Shown: positions 1 to 5,445 of the stretch, piece by piece | How positions within the stretch are numbered: the first letter of the stretch is position 1 | Layout of the letters: every line of letters starts with the position of its first letter | NCBI GenBank assembly: GCA_018894495.1 | Contig: JAHIOY010000087.1 | Location: 1-12,732 of the forward strand | Reading direction: 5' to 3' | DNA: 12,732 bases | Source of the DNA: Patescibacteria group bacterium | GTDB taxonomy: Bacteria > Patescibacteriota > Minisyncoccia > Minisyncoccales > JAHIOY01 | Program-made: the position numbers and the translations under genes | Notes under the pieces: model-generated | The model's input: only the letters and a program-made list of their open reading frames with translations | Databases searched by the model: none | Told to the model about the DNA's origin: nothing

Positions 1-23
1 AGAAATAAATTTACTAAAAACTG

Positions 24-46
24 AAAATTTTTTATAAAAAAATTTT
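24..46. repeat. AT-only inverted repeat
   Basis: Ten-base arms at 24-33 and 37-46 are perfect complements around a 3-base loop. The arms contain only A and T, so the structure is weak. It lies in the gene-free first 184 bases, which otherwise show a second imperfect hairpin (95-103/108-116) and a promoter. It could be the tail of a terminator for a gene to the left, but nothing decides this. Confidence 0.3.
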
Positions 47-94
47 TTGAAACACAATTTTAAAATTTATTTCCATCATCGAAAAACCCTTGCT

Positions 95-116
95 TAATCA
101 ACCTCATGGTTAATTA
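95..116. repeat. imperfect hairpin upstream of first promoter
   Basis: Arms at 95-103 and 108-116 pair over 9 positions with one mismatch and a 4-base loop (TCAT). It sits about 30 bases upstream of the -35 box of the first gene. It could be an operator or a remnant terminator; the sequence does not say which. Confidence 0.25.
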
Positions 117-147
117 TCGATAAGTTTTAATCTGCGGATATTTTTGC

Positions 148-177
148 TTGACAGAAAGAAGGAGTAAAATGTATAAT
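148..177 (+). promoter_or_regulatory. consensus sigma70-type promoter of a leaderless gene
   Basis: A perfect -35 box TTGACA (148-153) and a perfect -10 box TATAAT (172-177) are separated by 18 bases. Transcription should start about 7 bases after the -10 box, at about 183-185, which is where the ATG of the first gene lies (185). The mRNA is therefore predicted to have essentially no leader. The AAGGAG at 159-164 lies inside the promoter spacer, about 20 bases before the ATG, and would not be transcribed from this promoter. Confidence 0.75.
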
Positions 178-184
178 TAAAAAT

Positions 185-895
185 ATGAGCAAAGACATTA
201 AGAAGAAAATTTTATTTATCGTTATCTTTGTGGTTTTGGGGCTGGCCGTTTCTCAAATTCATCTCTCCCCCATTATTGGCGCCAAAGGACAGGCCTTTAC
301 TCCTCTTGAATTTTTTGGTCCGACATCAGGAATGTTTTTGGGTTCTCTTCCCGGCGCGGTCTCTGTATTTTTTGTTAAATTATTCAACGCCATTTTTTCC
401 GAGCAACAATTTAACCTCACTAACATCATTCGGCTTTTTCCAATGGTCTTTGCTGCCATTTATTTTGGTCTTTCTAAATCAAAGAATTTTAATAAATTGA
501 TTTTATTAATCCCCATAATCGCCATCTCGCTGTTTATCGCTCATCCCGAAGGCAGGCAGGTCTGGTTTTATTCTCTTTATTGGTTAATTCCCATAATCGC
601 TTTCTTTAAAAAAGACCGTTTAATTCTCAATGCTTTGGGCAGCACCTTCACCGCTCACGCGGTGGGCTCGGTTGCCTTTTTGTATGCCTTTAATTTATCA
701 GCCCCAATTTGGCTCGGTTTAATTCCCATTGTCTTTATTGAAAGGGTCTCGTTCGCCATTGGGATTTGGGCCACTTATTTGGTTTTGAATAATCTTTTAG
801 ATTTCTTGGTCACCAAACTCAAGATTTCTCTTTTTCAACCTTTAGTCAATCAAAATTATATTCTCTCAAAGAACTTTTTTCGTCTCAATGCCTAA
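185..895 (+). CDS. multi-pass membrane protein, possibly ECF S-component-like
   Basis: A 236-residue protein, almost entirely hydrophobic, with about six membrane segments (roughly residues 8-26, 48-72, 83-98, 104-121, 128-143, and 150-205 holding one or two more). A glycine/proline-rich stretch (FFGPTSGMFLGSLPGA, about 43-58) precedes a long helix. The size and helix count recall substrate-binding (S) subunits of energy-coupling-factor transporters or related small permeases, but I recognise no diagnostic motif, so the transport role and substrate are unknown. The start at 185 fits the promoter, which ends 7 bases upstream, and gives a leaderless mRNA. The 3' end overlaps the AMMECR1 gene by 8 bases, so the two are translationally linked and probably form an operon. 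Confidence 0.6.
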   Translation: MSKDIKKKILFIVIFVVLGLAVSQIHLSPIIGAKGQAFTPLEFFGPTSGMFLGSLPGAVSVFFVKLFNAIFSEQQFNLTNIIRLFPMVFAAIYFGLSKSKNFNKLILLIPIIAISLFIAHPEGRQVWFYSLYWLIPIIAFFKKDRLILNALGSTFTAHAVGSVAFLYAFNLSAPIWLGLIPIVFIERVSFAIGIWATYLVLNNLLDFLVTKLKISLFQPLVNQNYILSKNFFRLNA

Positions 896-1412
896 ATTTT
901 ACTTGAAATTGGCAAAAGAAGCGGTTGAAAGATATATTAAAAAGGGGGAAATCATTTCCCCCTTTAATAATTTACCAAAAGAAGCCCTGACTAAAAAATC
1001 CGGCGCCTTTGTAACCATTATGGAAAATGGAAATTTACGGGGCTGCATTGGAACCTATTTACCCACTAAAAATAATATTGCCGAAGAAATTATTTATAAC
1101 GCCGTTGCCGCCGCCACCGAAGATTATCGATTTGAGCCAATTCAATCTCAGGAGCTCAGCTCCTTATCGTATAGTGTTTATATTTTAAGCGAGCCGGAAT
1201 TGGTAAAAGACCTAAAAGAATTAGACCCAAAAAAATATGGAATAATTGTCAAAACAGGCCATTTTACATCAAAGACAGGGCTTCTACTTCCCGATTTAGA
1301 GGGTGTAGATACAATTGAACAACAAATTTCCATTACCTGCCAAAAAGGAGGCATCGACCCTTTGCGAGGGAATATTTTAATTTACAAATTCACAGCGGAG
1401 AAATTCCAATAA
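888..1412 (+). CDS. AMMECR1-domain protein
   Basis: A 174-residue protein spanning one complete AMMECR1 domain. The family signature LRGCIGT is at residues 50-56, preceded by the usual SGAFVTI strand (38-44) and followed by AAATEDYRF (about 74-82), as in family members. AMMECR1 domains occur in all three domains of life. Their bacterial function is not established; a redox or nucleic-acid-related role has been suggested from the conserved cysteine motif. The ATG lies within the end of the upstream membrane-protein gene (8-base overlap), with no clear Shine-Dalgarno sequence, so translational coupling is likely. The next gene starts 57 bases later after a block of ATTCGTA repeats. Confidence 0.88.
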   Translation: MPKFYLKLAKEAVERYIKKGEIISPFNNLPKEALTKKSGAFVTIMENGNLRGCIGTYLPTKNNIAEEIIYNAVAAATEDYRFEPIQSQELSSLSYSVYILSEPELVKDLKELDPKKYGIIVKTGHFTSKTGLLLPDLEGVDTIEQQISITCQKGGIDPLRGNILIYKFTAEKFQ

Positions 1413-1431
1413 GATACAATTTTTTAAATTT

Positions 1432-1464
1432 ATTCGTATATTCGTACTGATTCGTAAATTCGTA
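1432..1464. repeat. four ATTCGTA repeats
   Basis: ATTCGTA occurs at 1432, 1440, 1450 and 1458 in the 57-base gap between the AMMECR1 and PHP genes. Related ATTCGTA/ATTCGT words recur in the gap upstream of dnaX (10018-10040), so this is a short interspersed family rather than a gene-specific site. The last copy ends 5 bases before the PHP ATG. Confidence 0.6.
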
Positions 1465-1469
1465 GGGTT

Positions 1470-2144
1470 ATGAAAATAGATTTACATTGCCATAGTTATT
1501 ACTCCAAAGACGGGATTTCTTCGCCAGAGAATTTGCTCAAAGCGGCCCTAAAAAATGGATTGGACGGCATTGCTTTAACTGACCACAATACCGCAAGGGG
1601 ATGGAAGAGGGCAACCGCCGCAGCAAAAAAATTAAACGCTGTTCTAATTTTGGGAGAAGAAATACTGATTGAAGAAAACGGAAACTGGGTTGGCGAGATT
1701 TTGGCGTATTTTTTGAAAGAGGAAATAAATCCGAAGGGAAAAGGCATTGAAGAAATAGTCAAAGAAATACATAAACAAGGCGGAATAGCGATTATCGCCC
1801 ACCCCTTTAACTGGAGAAAGCCAATTTTCGGATTGGAAAAATATAAAAATTTAGTAGATGGAATAGAGGTTTTTAATGCCAGGTCGCAAACCAAGAGAGG
1901 AAATAGCAGGGCATCATCTTTCGCTAAAGAAAATAATTTGGCAATAACTGCTGGAAGCGACGCTCATTCCGGTTTTGAAGTTGGTAGCGCTTATGTTGAG
2001 GTTAAAGCAAGTAACCTTGAAGAGTTCAAAGAAGCAATTTTAAAAAAAGAGGTAAAAATTTTTGGCAGACAATCCCCTATTTTTGTCCAGGTCTTCGCTA
2101 CTATCGGAAAATTACTCCATTTTTTTTGGCAGCCAAAAGCCTGA
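1470..2144 (+). CDS. PHP-domain metal-dependent phosphoesterase
   Basis: A 224-residue stand-alone PHP domain. All expected metal ligands are visible: H6 and H8 in DLHCHS, D14, TDHN (D38, H39), E63/E64, AHP (H111), E133 with N136, and GSDAH (D164, H166). This pattern matches the family that includes the RNase/AMPase YciV (RnmA, trpH) and other small PHP phosphoesterases. The expected role is hydrolysis of nucleotide or oligonucleotide phosphates; the substrate cannot be fixed from sequence. The C-terminus (about 200-224) is a hydrophobic tail. The ATG follows the ATTCGTA block. Downstream is a strong hairpin and then a convergent gene, so this ends the plus-strand group. Confidence 0.82.
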   Translation: MKIDLHCHSYYSKDGISSPENLLKAALKNGLDGIALTDHNTARGWKRATAAAKKLNAVLILGEEILIEENGNWVGEILAYFLKEEINPKGKGIEEIVKEIHKQGGIAIIAHPFNWRKPIFGLEKYKNLVDGIEVFNARSQTKRGNSRASSFAKENNLAITAGSDAHSGFEVGSAYVEVKASNLEEFKEAILKKEVKIFGRQSPIFVQVFATIGKLLHFFWQPKA

Positions 2145-2155
2145 AAACAATTTTC

Positions 2156-2195
2156 CATTACAACCTATAAAGCCATGGCTGAATAGGTTGTAATG
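2156..2195. terminator. strong hairpin between convergent genes, probable terminator
   Basis: Arms at 2156-2168 and 2183-2195 are 13-bp perfect complements. The loop holds a second small palindrome, AGCCATGGCT (2171-2180), which extends the stem after a 2-base internal mismatch. On the plus strand it is followed by a T-rich stretch (2200-2215), suiting termination of the PHP gene. The convergent phosphatidyltransferase ends at 2218, so it may work in both directions, although the T tract is poor on the minus strand. Confidence 0.6.
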
Positions 2196-2217
2196 AAGGA
2201 TTTACTTTCTTTTTTAA

Positions 2218-2817
2218 CTAACTGGATTTTATTGAGGAAAAAATTCTTTGCAATGCAGTAAAGTTTGTTAAAATGGCAATTAGAATTAAGAGATGGGTCA
2301 TAAAAGTAAAACTCGGGTCAATTGCTCCCAGAATTAAAACCAAAAAAAACAGAATTATTCTCTCCCCTCGCGATAGAAATCCTCCTTTTAATTCTTTTTC
2401 AACGATTTCCTTTTCTTTTGCCGCGGCTTTAGCATAAGTAGTGAGGAAAGTTCCAAACAAAATTAAAAAAACCCAAGTAAATCCTGGCAAAAAAATTCTT
2501 GGCAAGGGCAAAAAAATCAGACCGAAAAGCAAAATTCCTTCTACATAGCGGTCGCAAATTGTGTCCAAGTAAGCGCCGACTTTTGTGGCAATATTTTTAT
2601 ATCTGGCGACAGCTCCATCAATAAAATCCAAAAAGCCGGCAATTAGAAAGAAAAAAATTGCCAAAATAAATTTTTGCCGGATTATAAAATAAGAAGAAAT
2701 CAAAGCAAAGAAAATAGAAATTAAAGTATAATGATTGGGACTAAGAGGCAAAAAAGAAAAAATCTCACCAACTTTTTTTTCTAATTTTTTAAATGAATTT
2801 CTATGTAAATCTAACAT
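2218..2817 (-). CDS. CDP-alcohol phosphatidyltransferase, probable phosphatidylinositol-phosphate synthase
   Basis: A 199-residue integral membrane enzyme with about six membrane segments. It carries the complete catalytic signature D-x2-DG-x2-AR-x8-G-x3-D-x3-D: D64, D67, G68, A71, R72, G81, D85 and D89. Enzymes of this family displace CMP from a CDP-linked lipid with an alcohol. The N-terminus (LDLHRNSFKKLEKKV, then LSPNHYTL) resembles the archaetidylinositol-phosphate and bacterial phosphatidylinositol-phosphate synthase branch. The neighbour 42 bases upstream makes inositol-1-phosphate, so the likely acceptor is inositol-1-phosphate and the product phosphatidylinositol phosphate. The substrate is inferred from context; a phosphatidylglycerophosphate-synthase-like role remains possible. 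It is probably cotranscribed with the upstream synthase. Confidence 0.8.
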   Translation of the reverse strand: MLDLHRNSFKKLEKKVGEIFSFLPLSPNHYTLISIFFALISSYFIIRQKFILAIFFFLIAGFLDFIDGAVARYKNIATKVGAYLDTICDRYVEGILLFGLIFLPLPRIFLPGFTWVFLILFGTFLTTYAKAAAKEKEIVEKELKGGFLSRGERIILFFLVLILGAIDPSFTFMTHLLILIAILTNFTALQRIFSSIKSS

Positions 2818-2859
2818 ATATTATTTTTTTTAATATATTCTATTACTTCTTTTAGATTT

Positions 2860-4203
2860 TTAACGAAGATGGGTAATTAATTCTTCGCCCATCATCCACC
2901 TGAGAGTGTTTTTTAATTTAGTTAATTGGATAAAAAGGTCATGTTCTGGCTCAAGCCCTTCAGCGGTCTGGGGCGATTTGAAGTAAAAACTCAACCACTC
3001 TTGAATCCCGCTCAATCTTGCTCGTTTGGCAAGGTCAAGAAATAAAACCAGGTCCAGCGCAATGGGCGCGGCTAAGATAGAATCCCGACAGAGAAAGTTA
3101 ATTTTTATTTGCATTGGATATCCTAACCAACCGAATATATCCAAGTTATCCCAACCCTCTTTATTATCACCTCTTGGCTGATAATAATTAATTTTTACTT
3201 GATGATCTATTTTACCGTACAATTCAGGATAAAGATGGGGCTGCAATATATATTCTAAAACCGACAATTTTGATTTCTCTTTTGTTTTAAATGACAGCGG
3301 GTCGTCTAAGACCTCCCCATCTCTATTTCCTAAAATATTTGTAGAAAACCATCCGCTAAGTCCAAGCATTCTTGCTTTAAGCCCTGGCGCAATTATCGTT
3401 TTCAACAAGGTCTGGCCGGTTTTAAAATCTTTTCCCATGATTGGCGTTTTGGTTTTTTGGGCAAGTTCAACCAAGGCAGGAATATCAGCAGATAAATTGG
3501 GAGCGCCATTTGCATAAGGAATCCCTTCCTTTATTGCCGCATAGGCATAAAGCATACTCGGCGCAATTAACTTAGAATTCTTTTTTAAACCCTCTTCAAA
3601 ATTTTTTATTGAATTATGAACACTCTTTCGCTCCATGAACGCTTCAGTGCTTCCGCACCAGAGCATGACCAATCGTTGGCATTTATTTTTTTTCTTGAAT
3701 TTACGAATATCTTCTATCAATTGCTCTGCTAATTGCCACCTATTACCCGATTTTATATAATTGCCATCAAGGTTTCGGACATAACTTCTATCAAACGCCC
3801 CCTTCATCGGTTTTATTTTTTTTAAGTCAGGTTTAAGTTTTTCTAATAAATTTATATCCAAAACACCGGCTTTTTTCGCGGATTCATAACAATCGTCTTT
3901 AAAAATATCCCAACCGCTAAAAACAATGTCCTTTAAGCCCGCTAAAGGAACAAAATCCTTAATTAGCGGTGTTCTTTTTTCCGTTCTCTTGCCAAGCCGA
4001 ATAGTCTGCATTTGGGTAATTGAACCAATCGGCTTTCCAATTCCCTGCCTTATCGCAAGCACTCCAGTTATAAATGTAGTTGCTACTGCGCCCATGCCCG
4101 GAAGCAATACCCCAAGTTTTCCTTCTGGTTCTCTAATTTTTAGCGGTTTCATTTTCACCCCATTAGAAATGCGATTTCTAACGGGGTTAATTTCTTTTGA
4201 CAT
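2860..4203 (-). CDS. ino1: myo-inositol-1-phosphate synthase
   Basis: This enzyme converts glucose-6-phosphate to inositol-1-phosphate using NAD. The 447-residue protein shows the N-terminal dinucleotide-binding loop (GVLLPGMGAVATT, 31-43) and the family-defining blocks GNRDGEVLDD (292-301), NYYQPRGDNKEGWDN (339-353), FGWLGYPMQIK (357-367) and NFLCRDSILAAP (369-380). Length and C-terminal blocks resemble Bacteroides-type synthases. Residues 6-16 (NPVRNRISNGV) are encoded by a palindromic repeat at 4157-4187. Homologous sequence begins at about M18 (4152), so the true start may be there, with the repeat in the leader; the longest frame is given. No Shine-Dalgarno sequence precedes 4203, while GGGGTG in the repeat lies just before M18. 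The gene heads a minus-strand pair with the phosphatidyltransferase and diverges from a PadR regulator. Confidence 0.93.
   Translation of the reverse strand: MSKEINPVRNRISNGVKMKPLKIREPEGKLGVLLPGMGAVATTFITGVLAIRQGIGKPIGSITQMQTIRLGKRTEKRTPLIKDFVPLAGLKDIVFSGWDIFKDDCYESAKKAGVLDINLLEKLKPDLKKIKPMKGAFDRSYVRNLDGNYIKSGNRWQLAEQLIEDIRKFKKKNKCQRLVMLWCGSTEAFMERKSVHNSIKNFEEGLKKNSKLIAPSMLYAYAAIKEGIPYANGAPNLSADIPALVELAQKTKTPIMGKDFKTGQTLLKTIIAPGLKARMLGLSGWFSTNILGNRDGEVLDDPLSFKTKEKSKLSVLEYILQPHLYPELYGKIDHQVKINYYQPRGDNKEGWDNLDIFGWLGYPMQIKINFLCRDSILAAPIALDLVLFLDLAKRARLSGIQEWLSFYFKSPQTAEGLEPEHDLFIQLTKLKNTLRWMMGEELITHLR
4157..4187 (-). repeat. palindromic element inside the 5' end of ino1
   Basis: Fourteen-base arms (4157-4170 and 4174-4187) flank a 3-base loop. 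The only imperfection (4162/4182) is a G-U pair in the minus-strand transcript, so the RNA stem is continuous. The element reads through in frame as NPVRNRISNGV. From memory this peptide recurs in unrelated Patescibacteria proteins, which would mark it as a mobile or interspersed element; no search was run. Confidence 0.75.
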
Positions 4204-4248
4204 ATTTTTAAAATTGTTTTAATATAATTTCAGGTAAGATTATTGACT

Positions 4249-4268
4249 TATTTTACCAGTGTAAAATA
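4249..4268. promoter_or_regulatory. dyad overlapping the ino1 promoter, candidate PadR operator
   Basis: TATTTTAC (4249-4256) and GTAAAATA (4261-4268) are perfect 8-base inverted arms around a 4-base spacer. Weaker outer symmetry (TTGAC at 4243-4247, GTCAA at 4273-4277) is offset by 3 bases. One arm contains the ino1 -10 box and the other gives a TAAAAT on the plus strand. The site sits between ino1 and a divergent PadR-type regulator, which is the usual place for an autoregulated PadR operator. That binding is inferred. Confidence 0.5.
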
Positions 4269-4277
4269 GTTTGTCAA
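4250..4277 (-). promoter_or_regulatory. promoter of ino1
   Basis: On the minus strand a perfect -35 box TTGACA (4277-4272) is followed after 16 bases by TAAAAT (4255-4250), one mismatch from the -10 consensus. The predicted start of transcription is about 4243, leaving a leader of about 40 bases to the ATG at 4203, or about 90 bases to the alternative ATG at 4152. The -10 box lies inside the dyad at 4249-4268. Confidence 0.6.
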
Positions 4278-4314
4278 GCCCTCCCAAGTTTTGTCTCGCA
4301 AAATTTAGGAGGGC
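4278..4314. repeat. long hairpin between ino1 and padR
   Basis: A 37-base hairpin with 16-base arms (4278-4293 and 4299-4314) and a 5-base loop TCTCG. The outer seven pairs (GCCCTCC/GGAGGGC) are perfect; one C/A mismatch and one G-T pair lie further in. On the minus strand its end is immediately followed by the TTGACA of the ino1 promoter. It would form part of the PadR leader if that gene is transcribed from the dyad region. It looks like an interspersed repeat, possibly one that carries a -35 box. Confidence 0.6.
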
Positions 4315-4326
4315 AAGCCCCCCCTT

Positions 4327-4629
4327 ATGTTGCCCCTTGACCGCCTTCAAAAATCAAATACAATTGAAAATCTCTGGATTTATATACTTTCTTTGTTAAG
4401 AGAAGAAGAAATCCATGGCTGGCTATTTCAATCATTGGTTGAAAAAAAATTTGGATTTAAACCGGGAAAAATTACTTCTTATCGAGTTTTATATCGATTA
4501 GAAAAAGATGGCTTTGTTAAAAGCAGAGTAAAAGAAAGAAGAAGAATATACCAAATTACTAAAAAAGGAGAAGAAGAATTAGACAAAGCAAAAGATTTTT
4601 ACCAAAAGATATTAAATGTAATAAAATAA
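4327..4629 (+). CDS. PadR-family transcriptional regulator
   Basis: A 100-residue winged-helix protein. The PadR pattern is clear: helix NLWIYILSLLREEEIHGWLF (about 15-34), the helix-turn-helix region with ITSYRVLYRLEKDGFV (about 49-64), then the wing and strand RRRIYQITKKGEEEL (about 71-85). The protein stops after a short C-terminal helix, as in the smaller PadR-s2 type, which normally dimerises through that helix. PadR proteins are mostly repressors that bind small ligands and control adjacent genes and their own. Here the adjacent divergent gene is ino1, with a dyad over its promoter. No Shine-Dalgarno sequence is seen; the ATG follows a run of C residues after the hairpin at 4278-4314. 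Confidence 0.85.
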   Translation: MLPLDRLQKSNTIENLWIYILSLLREEEIHGWLFQSLVEKKFGFKPGKITSYRVLYRLEKDGFVKSRVKERRRIYQITKKGEEELDKAKDFYQKILNVIK

Positions 4630-4648
4630 ATACAGCGCTCAATAAACC

Positions 4649-4694
4649 GACTATAACACATTTACTCACGATCGTGAGTAAATGTGTTATAGTC
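4649..4694. repeat. perfect 46-bp palindrome
   Basis: Every base from 4649 to 4694 is matched by symmetry about the centre at 4671/4672, giving 23-base arms with no spacer; the core is CACGATCGTG. It lies in the 90-base gap between padR and the PolX-like gene, both on the plus strand. No T tract follows on either strand, so it is not a standard intrinsic terminator. It could be an interspersed palindromic element, a cruciform-forming site or a protein-binding site. Confidence 0.8.
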
Positions 4695-4719
4695 CCCAAT
4701 CTATCAATTAGTAATTTCA

Positions 4720-5394
4720 ATGGTTAATCAAGAAATAGCAAAAATATTCAGGGAAATGGTCGGGCTTTTGGAGATAAGGGGAGAAAAAAATCGTTATAGA
4801 ATAAATTCTTATCTCAGAGCATCAAAGAGCATAGAAAATTTAGAAAAAGATATTGCTGTTATTTATAAAGAAAAAGGCATTAAGGGCGTCAGAGAAAGTT
4901 CCGGCGTTGGCGAAAAAATTGCCAGAAAAATTGAGGAATATTTGAAGAAAAAAAGAATTAAAGATTACGACGAACTAAAAAAAGAAACTGCCATCCGCCA
5001 GATTGTAACCCACTATTTTGAAACAAAAAATATAAATTTGGAGGAGTTAAAAAGAAACTCCAAAAAACGAAAAATAATTTATTCCAGATTCACTAATCCC
5101 GCCAAGCAGCTTTTGGAATTGGCGGGCTCGATTGAAAAAGCAAAAGAAGCTATGACTAAGGTGGCTGATTGGGCAAAATCAAGGAATTTGGATTACGCCA
5201 TTGAAACGGTCTTTAAAAAATGGTTAGAATTAGACCGATTAAAACCAAAGGAAGTAGTTAAGAAACCTTATTTTTGGGGAAACCCGATGGTCTGGTCAGA
5301 AGCAAAGAAAAAATGGTATGTAATTGATGGGGTTGGCAATTGGCTGGAATTTGCCGGAAAAGAATCAGAAATTGAATGGCGAATAGTAAAGTAA
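4720..5394 (+). CDS. protein with DNA polymerase X-type N-terminal HhH domain and unknown C-terminal domain
   Basis: A 224-residue protein. Residues 1-90 match the 8-kDa DNA-binding domain of family X DNA polymerases: NQEIAKIFREMVGLLEI, RYRINSYLRASKSIENL and a helix-hairpin-helix (SSGVGEKIARKIEEYL, 60-75). The polymerase palm and nucleotidyl-transfer aspartates are absent. Residues about 92-180 are a charged, helical region (SRFTNPAKQLLELAGS, WAKSRNLDYAIETVFKKWLEL). Residues 182-224 form a short, aromatic-rich end (KPYFWGNPMVW, KKWYVIDGVGNWLEFAG). I do not recognise the C-terminal part. The N-domain suggests binding to DNA gaps or 5' phosphates. The stop is 20 bases before fmt, separated by a heptamer array. 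There is no clear Shine-Dalgarno sequence. Confidence 0.72.
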   Translation: MVNQEIAKIFREMVGLLEIRGEKNRYRINSYLRASKSIENLEKDIAVIYKEKGIKGVRESSGVGEKIARKIEEYLKKKRIKDYDELKKETAIRQIVTHYFETKNINLEELKRNSKKRKIIYSRFTNPAKQLLELAGSIEKAKEAMTKVADWAKSRNLDYAIETVFKKWLELDRLKPKEVVKKPYFWGNPMVWSEAKKKWYVIDGVGNWLEFAGKESEIEWRIVK

Positions 5395-5397
5395 TTA

Positions 5398-5445
5398 AAA
5401 ATTAAAAATGAAAAATGCAAAATGACAAATCAAAATTAAAAATTG
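5398..5445 (+). repeat. 7-bp-period array covering the fmt start
   Basis: Read in sevens from 5398 the sequence runs AAAATTA, AAAATGA, AAAATGC, AAAATGA, CAAATCA, AAATTAA, then AAATTG. The fmt ATG (5415) lies in the third unit, so the first Fmt residues (MQNDKSKLK) are encoded by the array. The units AAAATTA and AAAATGC recur in the array at 12610-12658. Confidence 0.7.

Noticed and set aside
159..180. AAGGAG plus ATG at 169 as a short leader peptide (Met-Tyr-Asn-stop)
   Set aside because: It lies inside the promoter, overlaps the -10 box, and would not be transcribed from it.
1499..1894. Open frame of 131 codons on the minus strand opposite the PHP gene
   Set aside because: It is the antisense of a gene with a complete catalytic motif set; the peptide shows no recognisable domain.
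3926..4222. Open frame of 98 codons on the plus strand opposite ino1
   Set aside because: It mirrors the conserved ino1 coding sequence, has no family motif and no promoter.
4243..4267. Plus-strand promoter for padR using TTGACT (4243) and TAAAAT (4262)
   Set aside because: The spacing is only 13 bases, too short for a sigma70-type promoter; the similarity follows from the dyad symmetry.
4649..4694. 46-bp palindrome as an intrinsic terminator of padR
   Set aside because: No T tract follows on either strand and the arms are too long and perfect for a usual terminator, so it is listed only as a palindrome.
5398..5445. Shine-Dalgarno sequence for fmt
   Set aside because: The stretch before the ATG is only A-rich heptamers; no GGAG-like sequence is present.
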